64,000 nt of DNA from Rusavskia elegans (Eukaryota > Ascomycota > Lecanoromycetes > Teloschistales > Teloschistaceae): assembly GCA_011316305.1 (NCBI GenBank), contig SAUG01000026.1:62001-126000 (forward strand). Reading direction: 5' to 3'. The notes under the pieces were generated by a model. It searched no databases. It saw only the letters and a program-made list of their open reading frames with translations, and was not told the DNA's origin. A program made the translations under genes and the position numbers. Positions 11,339-23,159 of this stretch are shown here, one piece after another (position 1 is the first letter of the stretch; every line of letters begins with the position of its first letter).

Positions 11339-14300
11339 ATGTCTCTTGAAGAGAAATTAGACAAAATACGGTCGCCCAAGCTACAAAATCAAAGAGAGGT
11401 TAGCTCAGGATCAGCCACACTTAGAACTTCCTACTGACACACCCAAGACAGCGATTGTGCTGTCCGCAGTGGAGGACACGCTGAAGGAGCAGCACCATGA
11501 TCAGACGCCAACTGGATATCTTGCGGCCCTGCTGGCTGTTCTGAGTCAGGCTAACGTACCATATAAGGGTGCAAAATATAACCATCTCGCCTCCTCCGTG
11601 GTCTACTTGCTTGATCTCGTCATCGGTCATGTCCCAGCGGCCCTCCTTCGATCCAAATTCTCTCAAATTCTGACAAGTATCGCGCCTTCTCTGACGGGCG
11701 AAGATGCCACCGCGCCGTTACTCCGCTCGTCGATTGGGTGTTTGGAGACATTGTTGGTCGCTCAAGACGGCGCAGCTTGGACGCTGCCACAGACTGACAT
11801 CAGCCCAAGGCGGGCAGTCGCTGGCCTTTTGGCGCTTGCATCAGATCAAAGACCAAAGGTTCGAAAACGAGCTCAAGATGCTATCACGCATATCCTGCAA
11901 CATCCGCCCCCGACTCCTTCGCTCGATCATCCGGTGGCCGACATGTGTGCAGAGACTGCAATGCGAACGCTGAACGATGCTTTGGTGGTTTCCAGCGCAT
12001 CCAAAAGGAAGAGCAAGGATGCGATGCAAGAGCGCAGCCAGCCAGGTCTCATACATGCCTTGCATCTTGTCAAGGCAATCTCGTCCGCTTCCGGAGGATG
12101 GCCGAGCAGGAAGATTGAACCCCTGTGCGCAGTCCTGATGGGTGTATCCAGATCGAACAATGAGTATCTAACGATGGCCGCCTTTGAAGTGTTCGAGGTT
12201 ATGTTTCAAGGCATGGCAGATCAATTTTCTTCATCAAAGCTTCCTCGGCTGATGGAAGCTCTATCTGAGCTAAAGCCGTCTCAAAATGATTCGCAGCTAC
12301 TCCCTCCGTGGATAGCAGTGATTTCTAGAGGCTATGATGTATCTGCACAAATCGATCCTGAGGGTACCTTTCACAAGCTTCCTGAATTGTTTGGGAAAGT
12401 CTCCGAATTTCTGTCTTCCGCTTCTCACGAGATTCGAATCTCTGCTTCTGAATGTTTGATTTCATTTCTCTTCAACTGCGTTCCGGACAGCGTCATTGCA
12501 GAGCCGTCTATCATTGATGAGATAACATTAGGGAAAGTGGCGCGTTCTGCCCAGGAGCTACTCAACGTAAGATTTCAAGGTGCATGGATGGAGGTATTTA
12601 ATGTGGAGGCTGCATTCTTTGAGGCACTGCGATGGAGGGCCATTCCCTTGGCTCGAAGTATCCTAACAACCATTGGCGAGCTCCGGGCCAGCGACTCCTT
12701 CAACGGTAAGAAGGAAGCCGATGTGGTTATAGGGAAAGCAATCCAGTCAATGGGACCTGAAGCTGTCTTGGGGATGCTACCACTGAACTTAGTCAGATCC
12801 CAAAAAGGGCAGCCTGGGAGGGCTTGGCTGTTACCACTGCTTCGAGACAACGTGATAAACACGAACCTTGCTCACTTCAGATCCGAGTTCGTGCCGCTTA
12901 GTGAGGCTATGTATCAGCGAGTCATCGACCACGACGAGTCCGAGAAGACGATGGAAGTCAAGATTTTCGAAACAATTGTCCACCAGACGTGGGCACTGTT
13001 TCCAGGATACGCAAATCTGCCGCTTGACTTGGTTCAAGCATTTGACCAAGAATTCGCCGAGCTTCTGTCGAACCTACTATACTCGCAGCCTGAACTCCGT
13101 CCCGACATATGCCGTGGTCTACAAACTCTCGTAGAGTCATCCCAAGAACTCCTAGCAGTCGACGCTGAGGAGCATGAGATACTGATGCGCAGTCGTGTGA
13201 CGAAGTGCAGCGCGCAATTAAACCTCGATCACCTTGCAATTTTTTCCGGTAACCTTCTAGCGGTCCTATTCAACGTCTACACCCAGACTCTACCACAATT
13301 TCGTGGGTACATACTCCAATGCATCAATGCATACCTTAGTATCACGAAAGAAAAGGTACCTACTCTTCGATCGTTGATTAAACCTCGCTCACATCAGGCA
13401 GGAACTACTCGAAACCTTTGTGCGTGTGACTGAAATGCTTGAAAATGCTCTGGTAGAGACAGCAACGCAACCACAATCCACGAAGCAACATTCGAAAGAA
13501 CCTTCGTCTAACCAGATGCCTCCTACAACACATACGTTAATGGACCTTGTCATCACCCTCTCTATCTACCTTCCTCTTGCTACTTTCGCTCAATTGTTCA
13601 CCCTAACCTCTCGGATCCTGCCCCTGACTGATGATTCCCAATTACAGAAGAAAGCGTACAAGCTTCTCCCCCGCCTTGCAACTTCCGACAATGGCGCTCT
13701 TGCTCTCAGGAACCGTAACAGGGATCTCCAATCCCTCTTTCTCTCCTCCGCTGCTACTGCTTCTCCTCCTGCTCGCCGAGACCGTCTACTCTCGTTGGCG
13801 ACTACCGTTGATCATCTACCCAGTTCAGACCTTCACTTCATCCCCTCGATCCTCTCTGAAGCCGTCATCGCGACAAAAGAGGTGAACGAAAAGGCGAGAT
13901 CAGCTGCTTTCGATCTTCTTGTGCTTATGGGCCGGAAAATGGAAGCAGGCGGCACCATCGAGCAATCCAGGATCCCGCATATGGATTCCGCAGCACCAAC
14001 GGTAGAGGCGAGCTTAGAGGAGTTCTTCACCATGGTATCGGCCGGCTTGGTGGGAGAGACACCACATATGGTTTCAGCATCGATTACAGCTTTAACCCGC
14101 ATCCTGTATGAGTTCCACAGACAATTGCCTCACAATGTCGTTGAGGATCTAGTCTCGACACTATTACTGTTCCTGACATCAAATAATCGCGAGATCGTTC
14201 GCAGCTGCTTGGGCTTCACGAAAGTCATCGTCGTCTCTCTTCCGACAGAAGTTGTACTGCCGAGGCTGGAAGCACTCGTACCAGGATTGCTGGGTTGGAG

Positions 14301-15252
14301 TAAGGAGCACAAGAGCCGGTTCCGAGCAAAAGTGAAACACATTGTTGAGAGGATGATCAGACGCTTTGGGATCCAGGAGGTGGAGAGGTGGTGCCCAGAG
14401 GACGGGAAGAAGCTTGTCCAGAACATCAGAAAAACGAAGGAACGGAAGAAACGTAAGAGGTCCGAAGCGGCAGAGGAAGCGCTAGAGGACGACGAAGAGA
14501 AGAAGATTTCGAGGAAAGGAAGATTTGAGAGCGAGTACGAGGAAGCCATTTATGATAGTGACGATGATGAAGAATCAGACGTCGCTTCTAACGATGACGA
14601 TCGAGCTCCGAAGGCAAAGATGAATACCCAGAAGGCTGCTACCACCGGCAGAGGAACCTACATCACCGAACTCCCGGACGACGAACCTCTCGACCTCCTC
14701 TCTGCGACTGCTTTGTCACACATCTCGACCTCCAAGCCTGTGCAATTCAAAGCCCGCCCAAAAACGAAAGCAAAGGTTGATCTGAATGGCAAACTGGTAT
14801 TCGGCAATGCAAATGGAAAAAGAAATGCGGATGATGATGCGGACCAGATGGCCGTTGATCCTGAGGAGGAACCGGGTGACGACACGCTTGAGGGAGGAAT
14901 TAACGCTTACGTGGAGGCTATCAGAGGCAGAGACGCTGTGCAGAGAGGTAGGGGAGGACGATTGAAATTCAGTAACAAAAGGAACAGAGGGGGAGACGAG
15001 ATGGAAGTTGACGAGGAAGAAGCAGTTAAGAACAGGACACAAAAAAATACAAGGGGATCATTTGTCAAAACAAGAGGTCATGAATCGAATGGGAGCACCC
15101 GGAGAAGCATGACGAATCGAGACGGGAGGGACGGAGCGAGGAATAGTCTCGTGAAGAAGAGGTTTGATCCCAAGACGCAGAGAAAGGGGCTAGGGGTACA
15201 GAAGGTTAAAGGGGGAAGAGTCGAGAAGACAAGTGCTAGTAGAAGAAGATGA
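11339..15252 (+). CDS. rrp12: Ribosomal RNA processing protein RRP12
   Basis: HEAT-repeat karyopherin-like factor needed for pre-rRNA processing and nuclear export of both ribosomal subunits. Exons: 11339-11398, 11448-13355, 13402-15252; introns 49 and 46 nt, all phase 0; 1272 residues (yeast Rrp12 has 1228). The N-terminus MSLEEKLDKIRSPKLQNQRE joins TAIVLSAVEDTLKEQ as in homologues. The middle shows the NUC173-type helical repeats; intron 2 splits TKEK|ELLETFVRVTEML. The C-terminal 300 residues are highly charged (KKRKRSEAAEEALEDDEEKK, then Arg/Gly/Lys-rich), typical of nucleolar localisation. The second acceptor was set at GGCAG (13398-13401), because only that restores the ELLETFVRVTEML frame. 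Confidence 0.93.
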
Positions 15253-15522
15253 TGAAGTGAAAAAGGGGGCTAATCCGGTGCTGGTATAGATCGCTAATGG
15301 CTTTGGGTGAATCACGAAGGTATCTCCTGTCTGCATGTGACAGCGCTTTTTGACATGTGAAATTATGCGGCACAACTTCGGCTTTTCCACGATCTTGAGC
15401 CGAGGTAAGTAGTACATGTCGGAGGTCGCCATCCTCGTCTCGATCATTCTCTCCACATTCGAAAGTGTGCCTAGGTCTCTTCTTCAATATCAGCATCTTA
15501 GACACTGCTTTACGCCTCCAAC

Positions 15523-17004
15523 ATGGCAAAAGGTATTGGATTCCTCAGACCGTCTTTCCCCCACCGGACCTACTAACAAAATCACCAGCTCAGCAGCGTC
15601 TTTCCCAAGTCCAATCACATCTAGCTTCTTCTGAAGCTGACATACCACGGGGCCGGGAGAGTATACTACGAAAGTCACCGGATGACATTGTTGTGACCTG
15701 TGCACTTCGAACCCCTCTCACTCGTGGCGGGAAAGGCGGCTTCAAAGAGTAAGGTCTCTCCTGAGCTAGCCACGCAACAGCAGTCTCTCTCAATCACCGC
15801 ATTGGATGGAGCCTAATCCGTGAACAGCACCGCAGCAGCCGACCTCCTAGCCCACGCATTCCAATCCCTAATCAAACGTTCCAAAATCGATCCGAATCTC
15901 GTCGAAGACATCTCCGTCGGCAATGTCCTCTCACCCGGTGCCGGCGCCACCGAGTATCGCGCCGCCGCTCTCGTCGCCGGCTTCCCTGAAACTACGGCCG
16001 TGAAGACCCTGAATAGACAATGCTCGTCCGGTCTACAAGCATGTGTCGACATCGCCAACGCCATCCAATGCGGGATGATCGACATCGGTGTCGGAGCCGG
16101 CGTTGAATCCATGTCCTCGCAATACGGGCCCGGCGCCGTGAGCGAATTCAGCGAATTGCTTGATAATCATCAAGAAGCGAAGAACTGCAAGGTACCGATG
16201 GGAGCACTGAGCGAGCAGATGGCTTCGGATCGGAAGATTACGAGGGACGTACAAGATGCGTTTGCTGCGCGAAGCTTTCAGAGAGCGGAGGCGGCGCAGA
16301 AGGCGGGGAAGTTCAAGGATGAGATTGCACCCATGAAGGTGAAGTGGGTGGATCCTAAGACGGAGGAAGAGAAGGAGATCATGGTGGATAAGGATGATGG
16401 GATCAGGCCTGGCATGACGGTAGAGTCGCTGGGCAAGATCAAGCCTGCCTTCAAGAGAGATGGCAGTATCCATGCGGGAAACGCGAGTCAAGTATCCGAC
16501 GGAGCGGCGGCCGTGTTGTTGATGAAGCGAAGCACGGCGGAGCGCTTGGGGCAGTCGATCCTGGGCAAATTTGTGTGCAGCAGTGTTGTGGGCGTAAAGC
16601 CATTGCTGATGGGTATCGGGCCATGGAAGGCGATACCCGTAGCGTTGGAGAAGGCGGGTATCGGCAAGGAAGAAGTAGATGTCTGGGAGATTAACGAGGC
16701 GTTCGCCAGTCAGTGTGTCTGGTGTGTGAAGGAGTTAGGACTGGATGAAGCCAAGGTACGTCGTCTGCTCCCTTTTAGCCCCCATTCTCTTTAGCCTCTA
16801 TTCCTTGAGGAAAACTTACTGACGGCCAAGCAGGTCAATCCGAATGGCGGTGCCATTGCTTTCGGCCACCCTTTAGGTTGCACAGGAGCGAGACATGTGT
16901 CTACGCTTTTCAACGAGCTGGGTCGGACAGGGAAGAAAGTCGGTGTGACGAGCATGTGTGTAGGTACGGGGATGGGCATGGCGGCGGTTTGGGTCAGAGA
17001 ATAG
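15523..17004 (+). CDS. Peroxisomal 3-ketoacyl-CoA thiolase
   Basis: Catalyses the last step of beta-oxidation: thiolytic cleavage of 3-ketoacyl-CoA to acetyl-CoA. Exons: 15523-15532, 15589-15748, 15828-16755, 16834-17004; introns 56, 79 and 78 nt; 422 residues. The first exon is only 10 nt (MAK plus one base), and its intron has a perfect TACTAAC branch. Splicing yields an N-terminal PTS2 signal, RLSQVQSHL at residues 7-15 (RLx5HL), directing import to peroxisomes. The nucleophile Cys122 sits in NRQCSSGLQA. The GHPLGCTGAR loop follows (His378), and the second active-site Cys408 is in SMCVGTGMG. No C-terminal SKL is present (ends AVWVRE), as expected for a PTS2 thiolase. The frame without the first intron lacks the PTS2. 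Confidence 0.95.
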
Positions 17005-18387
17005 AGTCGGGGGGAAAGGTGTATCATAACTCATCCAGGTTGCATTGGGGTGGAGCAGGCATTTGATCCGGTCAAGCAATCCGTGCTCCCGTCTTCTTCC
17101 AACAGTACCGAGCGTGATCATCGATAACTCGAATGATCTGGAACAACCGTCCATTCCCATATATAGGGTATCCAGTGTCGTACATATGCAAGAGCAAGCC
17201 CGCGGACAAGTACACATCCCGTATCCAAACGTCGTACCAAAAAAAAACCAGCACTTTTTCTTCCTGCAGAAACCCCCCCCCTGTCTTCGATGCCACACCC
17301 CCTTTTACTCCAAGCTCCACCATGATCAGCCCCAGCATCCAACCTCACCCCAACCTAAGCTACAAAACGGGCTGGACCCTGACAATCACGGCCAATAAAC
17401 CATTTACGCAAATTTTCGCGTAAAGAATCTATATTAAAGAATGTCAAAGACTGCCAGAAACGGGCTGTGATGCTCGGGAATCGAGAGATGCTGCTCCAAT
17501 CTGGAAGGGAAGGGAAAGGAAAGGAAATGATACATACCTTATCCTGCTACTGTCCCTAGGGCCCTTGCCTCATTCTCATCTTTGAAAAGAAAAATGAGGA
17601 AAAGGGGGAATGAAATCTTTTTCGCTGGAGCTTCAAGTGAGCTGCGTGCTGAGACCGTTTTCTATTTTTCGTGGAAAGAGTATACCACGATTGCGACTCC
17701 GGTTATGTTGCAAAGACCATTGTTCAGGTTGGACTCCCCCTCTCCATTTGAAGGTGAGGGAAAGGAAGGGGAGGAGTGTATTCGGGCAAGAAGAAAGCGA
17801 GGAAGAGGGGACGGTCGGGGGGAGAAGAAGAAGAAGAAGAAGAAGAAGAAGAAGAAGAAGAAGAAGAAGAAGAAGAAGAAGAAGAAGAAGAAGAAGGGAA
17901 GACTGGAGATTTGAGGGGTGAGGGGGAGAGGTGATGGTTATGGGGTTGCTGGGTGTAATGAGGTGATATTTAATAGGTATCGGTAGGAGAATATATGGGA
18001 AACTGTACGAGTGGACAACATTGAAAATACGCTATTGAATGGACTGGATGGACGAATTTCCGCAGCCGCGGATCCCAAGATTAAATTAGTAAATTGACAC
18101 CCTATGCATGTTATCCAGCGACGAAGTGCCGACTCCCAGCCTTTGTACCCATCGAATATATACAACGAATCCTGGAGAAAGATATACTGTTTTCCGTCCT
18201 TTAAAAATGCATGCGCTCATTACACTTCATCAAAAGCGTGTGGATCGGTGGTCCCTTTCTCATTGACCATGCTCTCCGCGTCGCCAACCTGCCTTCTCAT
18301 ACTCACTTCTCGGTTTCGAAGCCTTGATCTGATCATAACATTAAGCGCCAACCCTTGGGGTTTGCCCCTCATGGGGGCCGGTAATTG
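17005..18387. other. Gene-poor interval with microsatellite
   Basis: Convergent 3' regions of the thiolase and the kinase genes. Holds purine-rich DNA (17,500-17,930), the GAA repeat and a C-run near 17270-17280. Open frames through it are repeat-driven (poly-Lys/Arg) and not credible genes. Confidence 0.6.
17824..17896 (+). repeat. (GAA)n microsatellite, about 24 units
   Basis: Uninterrupted GAA/AAG triplets directly readable in the sequence, within a longer purine-rich tract on the plus strand. It lies between two convergent genes and is unlikely to be translated. Confidence 0.97.
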
Positions 18388-19859
18388 TCATTGTAGAGGT
18401 TCCGAGCTTGATGAGAGCCTATTAAGATGAAGATAGACGTCTGTACCGTACCTGTCAGGTTTCGTGAGCAATTCTCCACCACGAGGGGGAAAGCCGAGTT
18501 GCTTACCCTTCCATGCTGATCAGCTTCAGGTCACCGCCGAAATACCGAGCATACAGTCTACTGATAGGTAGACCATAGCCGAATCCAGCCATGGGTGCTT
18601 TGAAGTCGCTCTTGTTGAAGTCCGGGTCCAGGTTCGGCGTCTGGTCGACGGTCGTGTACATATATGTCCAAACTAAAGGTATAGAAGATCGAGGTATACC
18701 TCCACCTTCATCTGAAATCTTCATGGTGATGTCTTCATTGCCCTTAGCAATGATTACTTTCGTAACTGGAAAGTCTTGCTTCCCCTGCCCGTGGGTTTCG
18801 ACCACAGCTCGAAGCGAATTCTTGAGTGTCTCGAAGAGCATGTGCGACAGATGGGCGGGTACATACATGAAATTGAGATCAGGCTCACAGACCAGTTGCA
18901 CTTTCGGAGCATCGAAAAGACCGTAATGGTCCTCACAGACGAATCTCGCATTGTCGATTGCTTCCTGGGCAATCTCATGCACATTGGTTTTGGTACATAT
19001 GATGCCAACGTAGTTCGGTTCCGAGGCGTGCCGTTGATCCGAGAGAGCAATATGTTGTCCGATGAGCATACGTATGCCGATACGGGACATGTAGAAGCGG
19101 TCCAGAAAGCTTTGAATGTTGGAGTCGATCTGCATCCTCTGCCTTTTCCGCTTGTATTCCAAGATGCCCTGAGCAATGGTAGTCACAACGCTGTCATGCC
19201 GCCGCTTGATGCCCTCGAGTGACTTTGCAAATCGCTGGTTATAATCGTGCAACTCCGGAGGCCATTCCCCACCATCGTCAGCCGAGGCATAATATCTTTT
19301 AGAAGATGACCCTTTTCCGTTGCCGTTGCCATTCGTTTGCGGTGACGATCTGTACTGGCCCTGCTTGACACTAGGATTCGATGTGGTGTGACTCAAGGCC
19401 CTTGTGTCTTGTCTTGCCGGTTTCAAGAGTCTTTCCCGTATTTCGGAGCTCAGTGTTGGCCGTTTCAGGGTTGTGAGATCCTGAGGCTGGTTAGCGAGTG
19501 ACTCCCGATCCGACGGAGTTATGGTATCGGACCTCGAACGATTGGGCGTACCAGTCCTGGACTTTCTTGATCGAAGGCATGTCATTGAGTCCGTCAGGCA
19601 GTTCTCCCAGTTCTTGCACTCGATGGGCCAAGCGGATAGGAAGCTCTTCGGATAGGAATTGAGATGCGCGGAAAAGGGTACCTGAATGGAGCACGGTCAG
19701 CGGTCAGTGCTTCCAGCAGTAGGTGACTGATGTGCGCATGTTACCTGTTGAGGGTCTCTCTCCAAATTGCACCATCTGACGCAAGCTCACGCCTGTTGCA
19801 GGGAAATTGGAGTAATGCTTGATGGTATCCATCAGCATCTCCGACTTCTTCCAGGACAT
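18388..19859 (-). CDS. Mitochondrial pyruvate/branched-chain dehydrogenase kinase (PDK family)
   Basis: GHKL-fold protein kinase of the mitochondrial matrix that inactivates the pyruvate (or branched-chain 2-oxoacid) dehydrogenase E1 subunit. Exons: 19745-19859, 19533-19681, 18507-19480, 18388-18451; introns 63, 52 and 55 nt; 433 residues. The protein starts MSWKKSEMLMDTIKHYS, the usual fungal PDK start. The N-terminal four-helix domain is complete (VSLRQMVQFGERPSTGTLFRASQ, HRVQELGELP, KKVQDWYAQSF). The ATP-binding boxes are clear: the N-box ETLKNSLRAVVE (residues 305-316), DEGGGIP (345-351) and GFGYGLPISRLYARYFGGDL (387-406). A polar, Asn/Gly/Ser-rich insert (about residues 110-160) sits between helices, as in other moulds. 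Which of the fungal paralogues (Pkp1/Pkp2 type) it is cannot be decided. Confidence 0.93.
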
Positions 19860-20209
19860 GGTGCGGTCTCAGGCCTGTCGGCCTATCTTCCAGGGTATCT
19901 CCAAGATTCCGACAGAGTCGGTAGCTCCAGCTGGTAAACGGAGGAGCTACCACGCAACGCCAGTATCATGCGTGGGAATACCGTATGGTCCAGAAGGACG
20001 ATAAAGCCGGGTCAATTGGCGGGTCTAATCATGTCGCCGGGAGAGCTGCATCATATCATCAGATAGCTGCAATTCCGGAGGGCACTGAAGCAAATGTTGT
20101 GCCTGTGCTTTCGGTTGAGAGGTTGAGGGAGGTATCGAGAGATGTCAATAGTGGTGGTGGAGTCACACTGTTTGGCCGAGACGACGCCCGCCCGAGGCGC
20201 CGAGGCCTC

Positions 20210-20485
20210 TCATTTTTCCCCACCCGAGGGACCGTCTGATTGGACGGTCCTTCCGCCCAACCGCTCGCTCTTCAAGCCCAACTCCAACTCCTTTTCGTCC
20301 ACCTCACCTGCCGGTGCTTCAGCCCTGTCGGCTTTGGAGCCGGCGATGTTGGAACTGGATCCCCTGCTCTCCTCACACAGCCGATTGCACGTGTTGGTGA
20401 TGATTTGACAAACGTCGTACATCAATGGAGACAACAGGAGAAGGACCCCGAGGACATGGAAGTTCAGACACAGCTCGTAAGGCAT
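20210..20485 (-). CDS. Small hypothetical protein with one membrane helix
   Basis: A 91-residue frame starting MPYELCLNFHVLGVLL, with one hydrophobic helix (HVLGVLLLLSPLMYDVC) near the N-terminus and a polar Glu/Lys/Gly-rich tail. The frame is open upstream to 20692, so the start is uncertain. It lies upstream of the PDK gene on the same strand. No family recognised; the plus strand is also open here, so this may be spurious. Confidence 0.35.
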   Translation of the reverse strand: MPYELCLNFHVLGVLLLLSPLMYDVCQIITNTCNRLCEESRGSSSNIAGSKADRAEAPAGEVDEKELELGLKSERLGGRTVQSDGPSGGEK

Positions 20486-20877
20486 GGCTGGTTGCTCTGC
20501 AGGTGGGATGATGACTCTCTCTCCTTGTACTTCGACACAAACAAAAGCAGACGGCAACGATATGGCGTGCCTCAGGTAATGTCCTGGATCTTGATGGGGA
20601 AGAAGGTGGTGAATATATAAGGTAACCAACACTGTTGATACGCAATTCACCACAGACGCGCCTTCCGTGTGTACCTTAGGGCCTCCAGGCATCCCAAATC
20701 TTTCTACTTACCCACTCGTCCTCATCACCCAACCGTGTGCCTGATGACCCCTGCTGTATATTTGCAATTTCATCCTACTTTGGGGGCTGAAACTGCTTCG
20801 TACCACCAGTGAGCACCCGACTGCTGCATGGCGTACGACCACCTCTTATTTTGAACATAGCTGTAACACTACCACCC

Positions 20878-22313
20878 ATGCTCTCTCATTCCCGTCGCTT
20901 GAGTCCTCCTCGAAGAGCTTCATCATCTTCCGCAACCCAGCACCCCCAGACTATGGCCTACCCGTTCCCTCGCTTCTCGAGTGCTCCTCAGACACCTCAA
21001 TGCCTCAAAGGCGTCGAGAGTCCCAGCTCATGGCAGTCCCGAGGATTCGACAAACCCAGATCTTATGCCACCAGATGGCTGCTACTTTCGGTCGCCGCCG
21101 CTGTCATTTTCCTCGTCCTCCTGACGAAATCACTTGCATCTCATCCGCGACAGGAGGACCGGATCCCCTTCTCAGATTCAGATATCGATGAGTAAGTCGT
21201 GTACCTATGTTGCGGTCGGACGTATGGCTGGTTGATCGCTCATATCAGCTTCTTCAATCATTTCGAGGGCCGCCAGGACTGTGGTATTGCATCCACAGAC
21301 ATCTATATTCCCCCAATCCCATTTCATGCCACCACCAAAAAGCATTCGCTCTACTGTCCCAACCGCGCCAGGTTACTTGAAGCCATGAGTGGAGGTGGTC
21401 GCCACGGCTTTGACACGCCTTACTTCCCACTTGGCTGTCATTTCCGATGGTACTCGACATCGGAAATCTGCATGATCTTGGACCGCTTCGATTCCGTCGT
21501 CTTTCTAGGTGACAATACACTTCGACACATCTACTCTGCTTTGAACATGCTTCTGCGAGAAAACATCGCCCTTGGAGGCTTGAGGCAATGGGAGATGAAA
21601 GAGAGTGCGAGAGAAGCATGCCGGTGCGACAATCAATTGACTCGACCCGAGTGCCTAGCGTATTCGGTCCTCGACAGTCGATCGGTACGGTCCAACGATG
21701 CAGCAAGCGGACACAGCAGTCCATATTTTTGCGATGGTATGTTGTCCCAGCTTTTCAATGGGTTTCCCCAAATGACTGCTTTCAGGTACACCCCATATTT
21801 TTATTCCCATCGATCGTTCACCGGCTGCAGAGGATCTACACACCGCCTTCAACTCCATCTTGCATCGAGAACCGGATTCCTACAAGCCCATCGCCGTCAT
21901 ACACTCATTGTCGCTCGCTACCTCTCTAGCCTGGCCCACGGCCACGTCATCAATGGATGAATGGGTGACTCTTGCAGATATCTCGCAGAAGAACGTGCCT
22001 TTTCTTTGGCTTGGCCCTAACGCCGCCGGTCATCTGAAACCACCCAGTCAGATCCTCGGTCAAGGCAACAACGCGCTCTGGCATTACACGATCGAGATGG
22101 CAAAGGAAGCCGAGGCAAGACAGTTGGACACCTTGGGCATGTACAATTTCACTTTGCAAGCTGGAAGCTGGGATGGCACTTACTACGGGCAAAAGGTGGT
22201 CCTGGTGCAGGCAATGATGGTATGATCGAAAGTACCTTTTCTTTTGGCAGAATTGAGGCTGACGCTGTCAGTCACAGGTCATCAATTGGCTTTCCAGGTT
22301 AGAGTCGACTTGA
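20878..22313 (+). CDS. Type II membrane protein of fungal-specific family, PC-esterase-like
   Basis: Exons: 20878-21191, 21249-21736, 21786-22219, 22278-22313; introns 57, 49 and 58 nt; phases 2, 1, 0; 423 residues. A basic Ser/Pro-rich cytosolic tail is followed by one membrane anchor (RWLLLSVAAAVIFLVLLTK, about residues 66-85) and a long lumenal domain. That domain contains FLGDNTLRHIYSALNMLLRE (residues 190-209), which resembles the GDSxxRH block of PC-esterase/GDSL-type acyltransferases but with Asn in place of the catalytic Ser. Late in the protein VTLADISQKNVPFLWLGPNAAGH and YNFTLQAGSWDGTYYG follow; the last exon adds VINWLSRLEST. Several Cys residues (DCGI, YCPN, LGCHF, CRCDN) fit a secreted-side domain. 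An in-frame ATG at 20809 is possible but would only add a poor leader. Family assignment is by motif only. Confidence 0.75.
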
Positions 22314-23159
22314 GCTGAAATATCTATCAGTGCGGGAATAGTTGGGGGCTAAGTTGGCATCGGCTTCTCGCATCTTTACACAATGTTTGTCAAACAATTC
22401 GGTGTTGCTTATCCGCTCGGGTGGGATATACTATACGAGAGAGTACTGTAGAGCATCTGGGTTTGCTAGTACTAACCATACGGGCCTCCTTGTCTCAATA
22501 AATGGTGGTGTTGGCTGCGGATCGTCCATGTCACTCATATGTCGTCCCCTCGCCCGTGGCTTGTTACAGTCCTCGTAGGTAGCTGTTATGATAGTCCTTT
22601 CACAATCTAATTTGTAGCGCTGAGGAGATTTTGTGTGTTCAGTAAAAGAGAGATCTGGCTGAGTCAATGAGGTACTCAGTACTCATTCTTGACGGCTAGC
22701 TTTTATATACGAATACGAGCCGTTTGCACCGGCCACTATCGTATGAAACACGTCTCGAGAACGAGGCCTTGATATGATGTCGGTTCACGTACAAGGACAG
22801 GATTGTGCGCCATGACCATTTCGCACTTCCTTGGGGCGTTTCCCATTCCCTTCGTGGCATCGTCTACTCTGGGCGCAACCAACCAGCCCTCCCATCACCA
22901 CGCCGGACGGATGGCCCTCCACGCGGCGACCATCCAGACTCCATCTGGGCCTGCTTTACTAGCACCGGATCTGAGGCTTCCTACCATGACGCAAGCAGTC
23001 CAGCAGCTCGGCATGATTCAGATCCTTGACAAAGTCACAACATATTGCGGGGAAGATGTGTATCCGATCGAGACGACACCCTCGATCTTGTGAATTTGTA
23101 CGGCAGCTCATTATCCAACCTCCCTTCTATCAAACAACCACGAGACCAGTCAAACAAAT
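22314..23159. other. Intergenic, no supported gene
   Basis: Between two plus-strand genes. A 90-codon frame (22812-23093) lies just before the hydrolase start but shows no family features; otherwise nothing seen. Confidence 0.5.

Noticed and set aside
17582..17921. Poly-Lys/poly-Arg open frames over the GAA repeat
   Set aside because: Produced by the microsatellite; no coding features.
19583..19585. PDK start at 19585
   Set aside because: That frame begins inside intron 2; exons at 19533-19859 carry the conserved N-terminal domain.
22812..23093. 90-codon frame before the alpha/beta hydrolase
   Set aside because: No signal, domain or splice context; ends just before the hydrolase start, probably leader sequence.
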